A DNA stretch of 64,000 bases from Caulobacter endophyticus (lineage in GTDB: Bacteria; Pseudomonadota; Alphaproteobacteria; Caulobacterales; Caulobacteraceae), in NCBI RefSeq assembly GCF_003116815.1, contig NZ_QDKQ01000033.1:86765-150764 (forward strand), given 5' to 3'. The position numbers and the translations under genes were made by a program. Within the stretch, counting starts at the first letter, position 1; each line of letters opens with the position of its first letter. A model generated the notes under the pieces. The model had not been told where the DNA came from and did no database searches. It saw only the letters and a program-made list of their open reading frames with translations. Shown piece after piece: positions 51,535-60,459 of the stretch.

Positions 51535-52923
51535 ATGATCGATCGGCGCATGATGCTGGCCACAGGGCTGGCGGCGGCGGGAATGGCGGCGGCTGGCGAA
51601 ACAGCGGCGCAGACGCTGCGGCGACGGGTAAGCTGGCAGGTGTTCCGGACCTCGACGTCGGGGCCGTCCTATGCGCGGGCCGTGGCGATCATGCGCAGCA
51701 ACACCAACGCCTCGGATCCGAACAGCTGGTTCTACTGGGCCAACATCCACCAGAACTTCTGCCCGCACGGCGTGCCCTATTTCCTGGCCTGGCACCGCGG
51801 CTACATCCTGCAGTTCGAGCAGAAGATCCGCGAGCTGTCGCGCGATCCCAACTTCAGCCTGCCCTACTGGAACTATTTCGCCGACCCGAACATCCCGTCC
51901 GAGTTCACCAATCCCGCGCCGGGCAACCCGCTGTACGTGCAGCGCACGAACACCAATGTCGTCAACGCCCTTGGCTACGACTTCACCGATCCGGTCTGGA
52001 AGCAGCTGCCGCGCAACTGGCCCACGCCCATGGAGCCGCGGGTCGAGAGCGTGCCGCACAACCAGGTGCACAACATCATCGGCGGCTACATGCCCACCCT
52101 GCAGTCGCCGCAGGACCCGATCTTCTGGCTTCACCACGCCAATATCGACCGGCTGTGGTGCGCCTGGGTCAAGGCCGGCGCCGGCCGCGCCAATCCGCCC
52201 CCGGCCGACGCCTACTGGAACGGGACCTTCGTCTATGGCGGCCAGCCGCAGATGAACAAGCGCCTGACCTACAGCGCCGAAGGCCTGGGCTACATCTATG
52301 ACGACGAGCGCCTGCCCACGCCGCGACGCACGCGCGCCGCCGTCACCCCGCCGATCCGGGCGGTGCCGCTGCGCAAGGAGCGGCTGATCGGCCAGGTCCT
52401 GTCGCTGGGCGAAACCCAGGCCGGACTGACGCTCGACCAGAGCTCGTTCAGCCTGCGCGTGCCGCTCGGCGACGACGGCCAGAACCGCACGCGGCTGCTG
52501 ACCCTGCCGCCGCCGCGCGGAGCGGCGGCCGCGGCCGCCCGGCCGCCGGTGGCCGTCAACGTCGTGCTCGAAGACGTCGCGGTGACCGAGGCCGGCAAGC
52601 AGGGCGGCTATTTCTACCAGGTCTATGTCAACCTGCCGGCCGGCGGCGCGCTGGATCCGTCGCGCCTGATCGGCACCGTCGGCGCCTTCGAGATCGCAGG
52701 GGCCCAGCACAGCGGCGGCGGAGACGCCCCCCACGCCGCCCACGGCGACGGCAAGGTGCGCCTGGTGCTGCCGGCCACCGAAGCCCTGCGCCGCGTGCCG
52801 CCGGGCCAGCTGCGCGAGGTCAAGGTGTCGTTCGTCCGCGTCGACGGCCCCGAGTCCCCCAGCGGTCCGGCGATCACCATCGGCGCCTTCCGGGTGGAGT
52901 CGACGGTGGAGGCGCCGCGCTAG
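51535..52923 (+). CDS. Tat-exported tyrosinase/polyphenol oxidase
   Basis: A 462-residue copper enzyme with a twin-arginine signal (RRMMLATG, residues 4-11; cleavage near residue 25). CuA ligands: H72, H78 (in CPHG, where the Cys may be thioether-linked) and H87 (AWHR). CuB ligands: H175, H179 (HNQVH) and H201 (FWLHHANID). The C-terminal ~180 residues form a beta-rich domain, perhaps a covering lid. It would oxidise phenols to quinones in the periplasm. It has its own promoter near the XRE operator and separates proB from proA. Confidence 0.9.
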   Translation: MIDRRMMLATGLAAAGMAAAGETAAQTLRRRVSWQVFRTSTSGPSYARAVAIMRSNTNASDPNSWFYWANIHQNFCPHGVPYFLAWHRGYILQFEQKIRELSRDPNFSLPYWNYFADPNIPSEFTNPAPGNPLYVQRTNTNVVNALGYDFTDPVWKQLPRNWPTPMEPRVESVPHNQVHNIIGGYMPTLQSPQDPIFWLHHANIDRLWCAWVKAGAGRANPPPADAYWNGTFVYGGQPQMNKRLTYSAEGLGYIYDDERLPTPRRTRAAVTPPIRAVPLRKERLIGQVLSLGETQAGLTLDQSSFSLRVPLGDDGQNRTRLLTLPPPRGAAAAAARPPVAVNVVLEDVAVTEAGKQGGYFYQVYVNLPAGGALDPSRLIGTVGAFEIAGAQHSGGGDAPHAAHGDGKVRLVLPATEALRRVPPGQLREVKVSFVRVDGPESPSGPAITIGAFRVESTVEAPR

Positions 52924-53026
52924 CTGACAGGCTTTCTGGCGACGTCGCCAGCGTTTGGCCATTCCCCCCGAGGCCCAAAGGGCCTAGGTAAGCCTCAATC
53001 TGAGCATATCCGGGGACGGACGAGCG

Positions 53027-54301
53027 ATGGACGACGCGGCCGGGGGCCTGCAGGCGACGATGACGGCGATGGGCCAGGCGGCCCGCGAGGGCGCGCGCGC
53101 GCTCCGCCTCGCCACGCCAGCCCAGCGCACGGCCGCCCTCGTCGCCATCGCCGACGCCATCCGCGCCGACGCGCCGGCCATCCTGGCCGCCAACGCCCGC
53201 GACCTGGAAAAGGCCGGCAAGAACGGCCTGACCCCGCCGATGATCGAGCGGCTGATGCTGAACGAAGCCCGCCTGGAAGGCGTGGCCGCCGGCGTTGCGG
53301 CCGTGGCCGCGATCCCTGATCCGCTGGGCGTGGAAACCTCGCGCTGGACCCGGCCGAACGGCCTGGACATCGCCCGCGTGCGCACGCCGATCGGCGTCAT
53401 CGCCATGATCTATGAGAGCCGCCCTAACGTGACGGCCGACGCCGCCGCCCTGACCCTGCGGTCGGGCAACGCGGTGATCCTGCGCGGCGGCTCGGAGTGC
53501 ATCGAGTCCAACCTCGCCATCCACGGCGCCGTGCTGAAGGGCCTGGCCGCCGCCGGTCTGCCGCCGCAGGTCGTGCAGATGGTGCGCACCACCGACCGCG
53601 CCGCCGTCGGCGCCATCCTGTCGGGCCTGGACCGCACGATCGACCTGATCATCCCTCGCGGCGGCAAGAGCCTGGTCGCCCGCGTCCAGGCCGAGGCCCG
53701 GGCCCCGGTGCTGGGCCACCTGGAAGGCCTCAACCACGTCTTCGTGCATGAAGCCGCCGACCTGAAGAAGGCCGCCGACATCGTGCTGAACGCCAAGATG
53801 CGCCGCGTCTCGGTGTGCGGCTCGGCCGAGACCCTGCTGATCGACCGCGCCGCGGCCGCCAAGCTGCTGCCGCCGATCGCCGACGTGCTGATCAAGGCCG
53901 GCTGCGAGATCCGCGGCGACGCGGCCGCCCGCGCCATCGAGCCCGAACTCAAGGCCGCCACGGTCGAGGACTGGACCACCGAGTACCTGGCCCCGATCAT
54001 CGCCGTGGCCGTGGTCGACGGCGTCGAGGGCGCGGCCGATCACATCGCGACCTACGGCTCGGGCCATACCGACGCCATCGTGACCGAGGACGGCGCGGCC
54101 GCCGAGGCGTTCATCGCCAAGGTCGACAGCGCCATCGTGCTGGTCAACGCCTCCACCCAGTTCGCCGACGGCGGCGAGTTCGGCTTCGGGGCCGAGATCG
54201 GCATCGCCACCGACAAGCTTCACGCCCGCGGCCCGGTCGGGGCCGAGCAACTGACGACGTTCAAGTATGTGGTTCGCGGGACCGGCCAGACTCGTCCCTG
54301 A
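53027..54301 (+). CDS. proA: Gamma-glutamyl phosphate reductase
   Basis: A 424-residue ALDH-fold NADPH enzyme, second step of proline synthesis: [33 protein letters not shown], catalytic cysteine in [12 protein letters not shown], and [10 protein letters not shown]. Separated from proB by a four-gene insertion. It likely starts a new unit with nadD (50 bases). Confidence 0.95.
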   Translation: MDDAAGGLQATMTAMGQAAREGARALRLATPAQRTAALVAIADAIRADAPAILAANARDLEKAGKNGLTPPMIERLMLNEARLEGVAAGVAAVAAIPDPLGVETSRWTRPNGLDIARVRTPIGVIAMIYESRPNVTADAAALTLRSGNAVILRGGSECIESNLAIHGAVLKGLAAAGLPPQVVQMVRTTDRAAVGAILSGLDRTIDLIIPRGGKSLVARVQAEARAPVLGHLEGLNHVFVHEAADLKKAADIVLNAKMRRVSVCGSAETLLIDRAAAAKLLPPIADVLIKAGCEIRGDAAARAIEPELKAATVEDWTTEYLAPIIAVAVVDGVEGAADHIATYGSGHTDAIVTEDGAAAEAFIAKVDSAIVLVNASTQFADGGEFGFGAEIGIATDKLHARGPVGAEQLTTFKYVVRGTGQTRP

Positions 54302-54350
54302 GGCCGGCCGCCCCAGCGCCCATCGCCTCGGCTTCCACCTGGAGCCGGGC

Positions 54351-54920
54351 ATGCGCGTCGGGCTGTTCGGCGGCAGCTTCAACCCGGCGCACGAGGGCCA
54401 TGCCCACGTGGCCGAGACCGCCCTGCATCGCCTGAACCTCGACAAGGTGATCTGGCTGGTCTCACCGCAGAACCCGCTGAAGTCGTCGCGCGAGACCAGG
54501 CCCCTGGCCGAGCGCATGGACGAGGCCCGGCGCTGGGCGCGCGGCTCGTCCATGATCGTCTCCGACGCCGAGACGCGGCTGGGCTCGCAGTACACGATCG
54601 ACACCCTGCGGGTGCTGAAGGCCCGCTTCCCGGGCGTGAAGTTCGTCTGGGTGATGGGCGCCGACAGCCTGGCCACTTTTCACCGCTGGCGCGGCTGGAC
54701 CCAGATCATGCGCGAGGTCCCCGTCGCCGTGGTCTCTCGGCCGTGGGCGGCGCTCAAGGCCCGCAGTTCGCCGGCCGCCCGCCGCTTCGCCTTCGCACGC
54801 CGCCCGGCCAGCGCCGCGGCGACCATCGCCGACGCCGACGTTCCGGCCTGGGTCTATCTCACCGGCCCGCTGAACTTCGCCTCGTCCACCGCCCTGCGGG
54901 CGCGTCAGACCAAGGGCTAG
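54351..54920 (+). CDS. nadD: Nicotinate-nucleotide adenylyltransferase
   Basis: A 189-residue nucleotidyltransferase of NAD synthesis: VGLFGGSFNPAHEGHAHVAETAL at the N-terminus (HxGH), WVMGADSLATFHRW, and SSTALRAR at the C-terminus. Start ATG with GGAGC upstream; an in-frame upstream extension overlaps proA and lacks a ribosome site. Confidence 0.95.
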   Translation: MRVGLFGGSFNPAHEGHAHVAETALHRLNLDKVIWLVSPQNPLKSSRETRPLAERMDEARRWARGSSMIVSDAETRLGSQYTIDTLRVLKARFPGVKFVWVMGADSLATFHRWRGWTQIMREVPVAVVSRPWAALKARSSPAARRFAFARRPASAAATIADADVPAWVYLTGPLNFASSTALRARQTKG

Positions 54921-55261
54921 GGTGCTTTTGCCAGGCCCCCCGGCCTCGGCATGGCAATGGAAGACCGCCAGCAGCGCTCTTCAACACCGCCTCCCTCGCC
55001 CTTGAGGGTCCGTGCTGGCGACGGCCCAAACCTTGATCATGCTCGAAAGATCTGAGCGGCTGCACAATGGATCCAGGGGACAAGGCCCAGGAAGGCGGAA
55101 AAGAAGCGAGCCGTAGCGAATGTGACCGCCCCAACGCGCCATTCCCCTTCCCGGAGCGGCCGACAATGGCCCGCTATCCCCCTGCGACCACGATCCCCCT
55201 CACGTTTCGAGTCTTTCCGTGCTATGAGGGGCTTTGCGCGAAGCCAATAAGGAGCATTCCG
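54921..55261. other. Long gap between nadD and rsfS
   Basis: About 340 bases with no supported gene. The plus-strand rsfS frame is open through part of it but has no homology before 55262. A GCTATGAG at 55221-55228 could be the -10 of an rsfS promoter. I see no terminator after nadD. Confidence 0.5.
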
Positions 55262-55702
55262 CTGCGTAGCGACCCCGCGCCGACGGCGCACGAGGGAACG
55301 GCCAAGGCCGAATCCTCGACTGAAAATCCGACGCTCAGTACGGACCTGAACATCAAGGCGCTGGAGCGCCTGATCCTGGACCGCCTCGACGACGACAAGG
55401 CCCAGGACATCGTCCACATCGACCTTACGGACAAGAGCTCCGTGGCCGACAGCCTGATCGTGGCTTCGGGCCGCTCGCATCGTCACGTCGGCGCTCTCGC
55501 CGACCACGTGCTGCGCGCGCTGAAGGACCATGGCCTGGGCAAGGCCCGGGTCGAAGGCCTGCCGCACTGCGACTGGGTGCTGATCGACGCCGGCGACGTC
55601 GTCGTCCACCTGTTCCGCCCCGAAGTGCGCAGCTTCTACAACATCGAGAAGATCTGGGCTGTCGACGCCCCGCACCGGATGCCGGCGGCTTCGTCGAACT
55701 GA
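55262..55702 (+). CDS. rsfS: Ribosomal silencing factor RsfS, probable CTG start
   Basis: A protein of ~146 residues with the RsfS/YbeB fold: LIVASGRSHRHVGALADHVLRALKDHG, VEGLPHCDWVLIDAGDVVVHLFRPEVRSFYNIEKIW. RsfS binds L14 and blocks subunit joining in starvation. No ATG, GTG or TTG lies at a sensible place; AAGGAG (55249-55254) stands 7 bases before an in-frame CTG at 55262, which I take as start. The frame extends farther upstream, but without homology or ribosome site. Confidence 0.85.
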   Translation: MRSDPAPTAHEGTAKAESSTENPTLSTDLNIKALERLILDRLDDDKAQDIVHIDLTDKSSVADSLIVASGRSHRHVGALADHVLRALKDHGLGKARVEGLPHCDWVLIDAGDVVVHLFRPEVRSFYNIEKIWAVDAPHRMPAASSN

Positions 55703-55769
55703 TCTCTCGTGGGCAGGTCCCGCTCCTGAGCTCGGCTCGGAGCGGGGTTCTCCGCCCTGCTTTCCCAGA

Positions 55770-56234
55770 ATGAAGATCACCATCCTCACCGTCGGAAAGC
55801 TCGGCCGCATGGTCGAGGCGCAGCTGGCGCTGGACTACGCGTCCCGCGCCACCGCGTCCGGCCGCGCCTTGGCGCTGGGTCCGGTCGAGATCCTCGAGGT
55901 GGAAGCCCGCAAGCCCGGCAAGGCCGTCGAGGCCGAGGTGCTGCGCCCCCACCTGGAAGGCGCCTATGTCGTCGCCTGCGACGAGCACGGCAAGGTCCAC
56001 ACATCGCGCGCCTTCGCCGGACGGCTGGAGCGGCTGCGTGACGACGGCCAGCGCCGGATCGTATTCCTGATCGGCGGCGCCGACGGGCTGGACCCGTCTA
56101 TCCTGGCGCAGGCCAACGAACTGCTGGCCTTCGGCCCCCAGACCTGGCCCCACGCCCTGGCCCGCGCCATGCTGGCCGAACAGATCTACCGCGCCGCCAC
56201 GATCCTGGCGGGCTCGCCCTATCATCGCGATTGA
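55770..56234 (+). CDS. rlmH: 23S rRNA m3-pseudouridine-1915 methyltransferase
   Basis: A 154-residue SPOUT-class enzyme: MKITILTVGKL, AYVVACDEHGKVHTS, FLIGGADGLD (SAM knot) and ARAMLAEQIYRA with YHRD at the end. Position behind rsfS matches other bacteria. ATG start. Confidence 0.95.
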   Translation: MKITILTVGKLGRMVEAQLALDYASRATASGRALALGPVEILEVEARKPGKAVEAEVLRPHLEGAYVVACDEHGKVHTSRAFAGRLERLRDDGQRRIVFLIGGADGLDPSILAQANELLAFGPQTWPHALARAMLAEQIYRAATILAGSPYHRD

Positions 56235-56250
56235 GGCAGAAGGGGATTCG

Positions 56251-57297
56251 ATGCCCCGTCGCCCCGCGATCCTCGCCGTCAGCGCCTGCGCCCTGCTCCT
56301 CGCCGGAGCGGGAGCCGTCGTCGCGCAGCAGATCGGCGACCAGCGCACCCGCGACCTGCAGCAGGCCGCCGACACCCGCCGCGAGATCGAGGACCTGCGG
56401 GCCGAGCTGACGAGGCTGAACCAGCAGCAGGTCTCGGCCGGGGCCGACGTCGACGTCAAGCGCGCCCGGCTGGAGACCCTGCACCGCCGGGAGTCGGCGC
56501 TGATCGGCGAGCTGGGCCGCGACCGGGGGCAGCTGGCCCGCCTGCTCAGCGCCCTGCAGCTGTTCCGCCGCAACCCGCCGCCGGCCCTGCTGGTCAATCC
56601 GGGGGATGCGCGCGACGCGGTGCGGGCGGCGATCCTGATCCGCGCCATGACGCCCGACCTGCAGGCCCGCGCCGACGCCTACGCGCGGCAGGCCCGCGCC
56701 GTCGGGGCCCTGCGCCGCGAGGCCGCCGCCGCCTCCGAGCAGCTGTTCACCGCCGAGAGCGCCATGGCCGACCGCCGCGGCGAGCTGGAGCGGATGATCG
56801 TCGAGAAGACCCAGCTGGAGCGCGCCTACGCCCAGGACGCCATCGCCGCCGACCAGGAACGCCAGACCCTCGGCGCCCTGACCGACGGCCTGGCGACCGG
56901 ATCGGCCACCGGCCCTCTGGCGCTGCGAACCCCGGCCCCCGGCGAGGTCGTGCGCCGCTGGGGCGACGCCTTGCCCGTCGGCGGCAAGGCCGAGGGCCTG
57001 TCGATCCGCACCGCCAAGGGCCAGAGCGTCGGCAGCCCCGCCCAGGGCGTCGTCGAATACGCCGGCCCGCTGAACGGCTGGGACATGGTGGTGATCGTCC
57101 GCGCCCAGGGCGCCTACCACCTGGTCATGGCGGGCCTGGCCGACGTTTCGGTGGCGCCCGGACAATCAGTCGCAGCCGGCGCCAGCCTCGGACGCATGAC
57201 GGACCGTGGACCTTTGGAGCCGGAGCTCTATCTTGAGGTGCGTGAGAACGGCGTTCCGGCCGATCCGGGGCGCTGGCTGAAGCAGGAGTCGCGGTAG
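56251..57297 (+). CDS. EnvC-like murein-hydrolase activator with degenerate LytM domain
   Basis: A 348-residue protein: signal peptide (residues 5-25), long coiled coil (30-210: RRREIEDLRAELTRLNQQQ etc.), then a C-terminal LytM/M23 domain (GDALPVGGKAEGLSI ... WDMVVIVRAQGAYHLVMAGL ... LYLEVRENG). The zinc-binding residues of active M23 enzymes (H-x3-D, H-x-H) are absent, as in EnvC. It probably activates amidases in cell division. It starts 16 bases after rlmH and precedes ctpA. Confidence 0.85.
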   Translation: MPRRPAILAVSACALLLAGAGAVVAQQIGDQRTRDLQQAADTRREIEDLRAELTRLNQQQVSAGADVDVKRARLETLHRRESALIGELGRDRGQLARLLSALQLFRRNPPPALLVNPGDARDAVRAAILIRAMTPDLQARADAYARQARAVGALRREAAAASEQLFTAESAMADRRGELERMIVEKTQLERAYAQDAIAADQERQTLGALTDGLATGSATGPLALRTPAPGEVVRRWGDALPVGGKAEGLSIRTAKGQSVGSPAQGVVEYAGPLNGWDMVVIVRAQGAYHLVMAGLADVSVAPGQSVAAGASLGRMTDRGPLEPELYLEVRENGVPADPGRWLKQESR

Positions 57298-57372
57298 ACG
57301 ACTTTTTCAGCAATGATGGGTGTTCATCATGACGCGGCCCGCGTCGGGGATGGACGGGGCCGGAGTATAAGA

Positions 57373-57419
57373 GGCGGCGTTCGCGCCGCTTGAGTATCGA
57401 ACGCGGCGTCCGCGCCGCC
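57373..57419 (+). repeat. Two tandem GC hairpins in the ctpA leader
   Basis: GCGGCG-N4-CGCCGC occurs twice, 29 bases apart (57374-57389 and 57403-57418), separated by TTGAGTATCGAA. This lies 20-65 bases before the ctpA ATG and could affect its translation or terminate upstream transcripts weakly. Confidence 0.6.
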
Positions 57420-57438
57420 AGGGAGCCATTCTGGCCTT

Positions 57439-58830
57439 ATGCGCAAGTACCTGCTCATCGGTGTTTCGGCCTTCGTCCTCGGCGCGGGGACCATGGCCTA
57501 CGTAAGCCCCATCGCCCAAGCGACCATCCCCTCGCAGAAGGCCAGGACCTACAAGCTGCTCGAACTGTTCGGCGACGTGCTCGCCACCGTCGAGGACCAG
57601 TACGTCACCGAGGTCGACGACAAGAAGCTTATCGAGGCCGCCCTCGACGGCATGCTGACCAGCCTCGACCCGCACTCGGGCTATCTGTCGCCCGACAGCT
57701 TCGAGGACATGCAGGACACCACCCGCGGCGAATACGGCGGCCTCGGCATCGAGGTCACCAGCGAAGAGGGCGTGGTCAAGGTCATCTCGCCGATGGACGG
57801 CACGCCCGCCGCGCGGGCCGGCGTCCAGGCCGGCGACTACATCACCGCCGTCAACGGCCAGTCGGTGCTGGGCCTGACGGTCAACGAAGCCGTCAAGCAG
57901 ATGCGCGGCCCGGCCGGCGAGACGGTGGCCATCACCATCGCCCGCGAGAAGTCCGACCCGATCGAACTGAAGCTGGTGCGCGAGGTCATCAAGCCCAAGG
58001 CCGCCATCGCCCGCATGGAAGGCGACTACGGCTATGTGCGTCTGCCCGGCTTCAACGAGAAGTCGACCGACGCCCTGGCCGCGTCCATCAAGGACCTGCA
58101 GGCCAAGAACCCGCACATGAAGGGCCTGGTTTTCGACCTGCGCAACAACCCGGGCGGCCTGCTCGACCAGGCGCGCGGCGTGGCCGACCTCTTCCTGGAG
58201 GGCGGCGAGGTCGTCAGCCAGCGCGGCCGCAATCCGCGCGATATCCAGCGCCTGAACGCCACTCCGGGCGATATCCTCAACGGCCTGCCGATGGTGGTGC
58301 TGATCAACCAGGGCTCGGCCTCGGCGGCCGAAATCGTCGCCGGCGCCCTGCAGGACCGCCACCGCGCGGAACTGGTGGGCATCACCAGCTTCGGCAAGGG
58401 CTCGGTGCAGACCGTGATCCCGCTGCGCGGCGGCGCCGACGGCGCGCTGAAGCTGACCACGGCCCGCTACTTCACCCCGTCGGGCCGCTCGATCCAGAAG
58501 ACCGGCATCGAACCCGACCTGGAAGTGGCCCAGACCAAGGACCAGGCCCAGGACATCGCCAACCGCGTGTGGTTCAGCGAGGCCAGCTTCAAGAACGCGC
58601 TCAACGCCGACGAGGGCAAGACCCGCAAGGGCGCCCACGTCCCGGCCGAGGCGCCGCCTGCCGGCTTCGACGAAAAGAAGGACGACTTCCAGCTGTCGCG
58701 CGCCCTGGCCGTGCTGAAGGCCGGCTCGGTCGAGGCCGTGCCGAAGCTGCCCAAGCCGCAGCCGAAGATCGCCGAGGTCACCGCCAAGGCCGCGGCCGCC
58801 GGCGGCAAGCCCCCGGTCGAGAAGAAATAG
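57439..58830 (+). CDS. ctpA: C-terminal processing peptidase (S41)
   Basis: A 463-residue periplasmic protease: signal anchor (residues 5-28), PDZ domain (~97-170), and protease core with catalytic S295 (GSASAAEI) and K320 (SFGKGSVQT), preceded by DLRNNPGG. Members cut C-termini of envelope proteins; in alphaproteobacteria they act on peptidoglycan enzymes. It follows the EnvC-like gene, as in many proteobacteria. Lys/Ala-rich C-terminal tail. Confidence 0.93.
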   Translation: MRKYLLIGVSAFVLGAGTMAYVSPIAQATIPSQKARTYKLLELFGDVLATVEDQYVTEVDDKKLIEAALDGMLTSLDPHSGYLSPDSFEDMQDTTRGEYGGLGIEVTSEEGVVKVISPMDGTPAARAGVQAGDYITAVNGQSVLGLTVNEAVKQMRGPAGETVAITIAREKSDPIELKLVREVIKPKAAIARMEGDYGYVRLPGFNEKSTDALAASIKDLQAKNPHMKGLVFDLRNNPGGLLDQARGVADLFLEGGEVVSQRGRNPRDIQRLNATPGDILNGLPMVVLINQGSASAAEIVAGALQDRHRAELVGITSFGKGSVQTVIPLRGGADGALKLTTARYFTPSGRSIQKTGIEPDLEVAQTKDQAQDIANRVWFSEASFKNALNADEGKTRKGAHVPAEAPPAGFDEKKDDFQLSRALAVLKAGSVEAVPKLPKPQPKIAEVTAKAAAAGGKPPVEKK

Positions 58831-58855
58831 GAGCCTTTCAAGGCCTCCGAAGACG

Positions 58856-58885
58856 AGCCGCCCGTCGAAAGATGGGCGGCTTTTT
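58856..58885 (+). terminator. Intrinsic terminator of ctpA
   Basis: AGCCGCCC / GGGCGGCT stem, 10-base loop, T5, 26 bases after the stop. Confidence 0.88.
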
Positions 58886-58934
58886 CCTTGGGGCCTCCCG
58901 CCTCTCTCAAACACGTCTCCGGGGGAGAGGTTTT

Positions 58935-59081
58935 CTAGGCCGCCATCCCCAGCGCCGCGATCACCACCACGGCCAGGCCGATGACCAACCCCGCCCCCGC
59001 GCGAAGCACGGCGGCCAGGCACACGGCGCGGCCTTCCGCCTCGGCGGGATCGGAAAAGCGGGACAGCTCGGTCAGGCTTAT
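58935..59081 (-). CDS. Possible small single-pass membrane protein with ATA start
   Basis: The minus-strand frame encodes 48 residues: soluble LTELSRFSDPAEAEGRAVCLAA, then a hydrophobic helix LRAGAGLVIGLAVVVIAALGM ending at TAG. GAGGAG lies 8 bases before an ATA codon, with no ATG, GTG or TTG at that position; later in-frame GTG codons would delete most of the soluble part. It resembles many short Caulobacter membrane peptides only in composition. Confidence 0.4.
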   Translation of the reverse strand: MSLTELSRFSDPAEAEGRAVCLAAVLRAGAGLVIGLAVVVIAALGMAA

Positions 59082-59280
59082 GGCGAGGTCTCCTCACGAG
59101 AAGCTTGCGTCCGAGGATCGGCCGGGGAAACCGCTGCGCCACACTTTTCGTGACACACCTCGCCTGGCGGTCATTTCCGCGCCGCGCTTCGCTGAGAAAA
59201 GCAGCGGTCCGCCATTTCGCCGCAGCCTTGGGCGAACCCTGTTAACCATATCTTGGAAGCTTGCCCGCTAAGCCCATCCC

Positions 59281-60459
59281 ATGGCCGCCGTGTTTTCCCG
59301 CAAGCCCGCCTATGCCGCCGCCGCGCCCGAACCCGCCGACGGCGGGGACCTGCGCGCGCGCCTGCTGGCGGCCGCGGCCAATCCCTATATCGGCGCCAGC
59401 GCCGCGGCCTTCTTGTTCCTGCTGAGCCTGGCCGTGCTGGTGCTGGTCACCGGCGATCCCAAGGCCGGCTCGCCGACCATCCGCCTGTCGCTGTCGGAGA
59501 TCGGCGCCACCAAGGGCGCGCCCGACGGCTGGCGCGAGGCCCTGGCGCCGGAAGGCGCCGAGGAAGCCCCGCTGCTGCCCGGCCAGATGGACCTGTCGGA
59601 TCATCCGTTCGCCCGCCAGGCCGCCACTGACGACGCCGCCGAGGCCTTCACCGACCTTGCCGCCGCGCCCGTCCCGACCGGCGGCGCCCTAGTCCAGGCT
59701 CCCCTGCCCGGCCTGTCGGCCCCCGGCCCTGGCGGTGGTCCGCTGCCGGTGATCGCGCCCGACGGCCGCACGGTCGCCGAGGCCTATGCCCGCCCCTTCA
59801 CCCCCGACGGCCGCCCGCGCGTGGCCCTGGTGATCGGGGGCCTGGGCCTCAACGCCCAGACCACCCGCGCCGCCATCGAGACCCTGCCGCCCGAGATCAC
59901 CCTCTCGTTCGCCCCCTACGCCGAAGGGCTGCAGGGCTGGATCGATCTCGCCCGCTCGCACGGCCACGAGGTGCTGCTCGAAACGCCGATGGAGCCCAAC
60001 GACTATCCGGCCAACGACCCGGGGCCCTACACCCTGATCGCCGCCAACCGCCCCGACGAGACGGTGCGCAAGCTGGAATGGCTGATGTCGCGGGCCACCG
60101 GCTATTTCGGCCTGACCAACTATCTGGGCTCGAAATTCCTCGATTCCGATCCGGCCATGGCCACCTTCACCACGGCCCTGAAGGCCCGGGGCCTGGCCTT
60201 CGTCGACGACGGCGCGGCCGCCCGCCGCGGCGGGCCCATCCCCCGCGCCTCGGCCGAGCGCGGCATCGACGACGACCTGTCGGCCGAGGCCATCGAGGGC
60301 CAGCTGCGGGCCCTGGAGTCGGGCGCCAGCGCCCGGGGCCAGTCGCTGGGCGTCGGCTTCGCCTATCCCGTGACGATCAGCCAGGTGCGCAACTGGGCCG
60401 GCGGCCTCAATGCGCGGGGCGTGCAACTGGCGCCGGCTTCGGCTATCGCCAAGCGATGA
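59281..60459 (+). CDS. YibQ-like divergent polysaccharide deacetylase
   Basis: A 392-residue protein: N-terminal membrane helix (about 38-58), Pro/Ala-rich periplasmic linker, then from ~175 the divergent polysaccharide deacetylase domain (RPRVALVIGGLGLNAQTT, LPPEITLSFAPYAEG, HGHEVLLETPMEPNDYPANDPGPYTL, MGLAF-type end VGFAYPVTISQ). It is found beside EnvC-like and CtpA proteins in many proteobacteria and may bind cell-wall glycans. Its stop overlaps rppH (ATGA). Confidence 0.87.
   Translation: MAAVFSRKPAYAAAAPEPADGGDLRARLLAAAANPYIGASAAAFLFLLSLAVLVLVTGDPKAGSPTIRLSLSEIGATKGAPDGWREALAPEGAEEAPLLPGQMDLSDHPFARQAATDDAAEAFTDLAAAPVPTGGALVQAPLPGLSAPGPGGGPLPVIAPDGRTVAEAYARPFTPDGRPRVALVIGGLGLNAQTTRAAIETLPPEITLSFAPYAEGLQGWIDLARSHGHEVLLETPMEPNDYPANDPGPYTLIAANRPDETVRKLEWLMSRATGYFGLTNYLGSKFLDSDPAMATFTTALKARGLAFVDDGAAARRGGPIPRASAERGIDDDLSAEAIEGQLRALESGASARGQSLGVGFAYPVTISQVRNWAGGLNARGVQLAPASAIAKR

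Noticed and set aside
57307..59142. 611-codon minus-strand frame across ctpA
   Set aside because: Antisense to ctpA, which has all S41 motifs on the plus strand.
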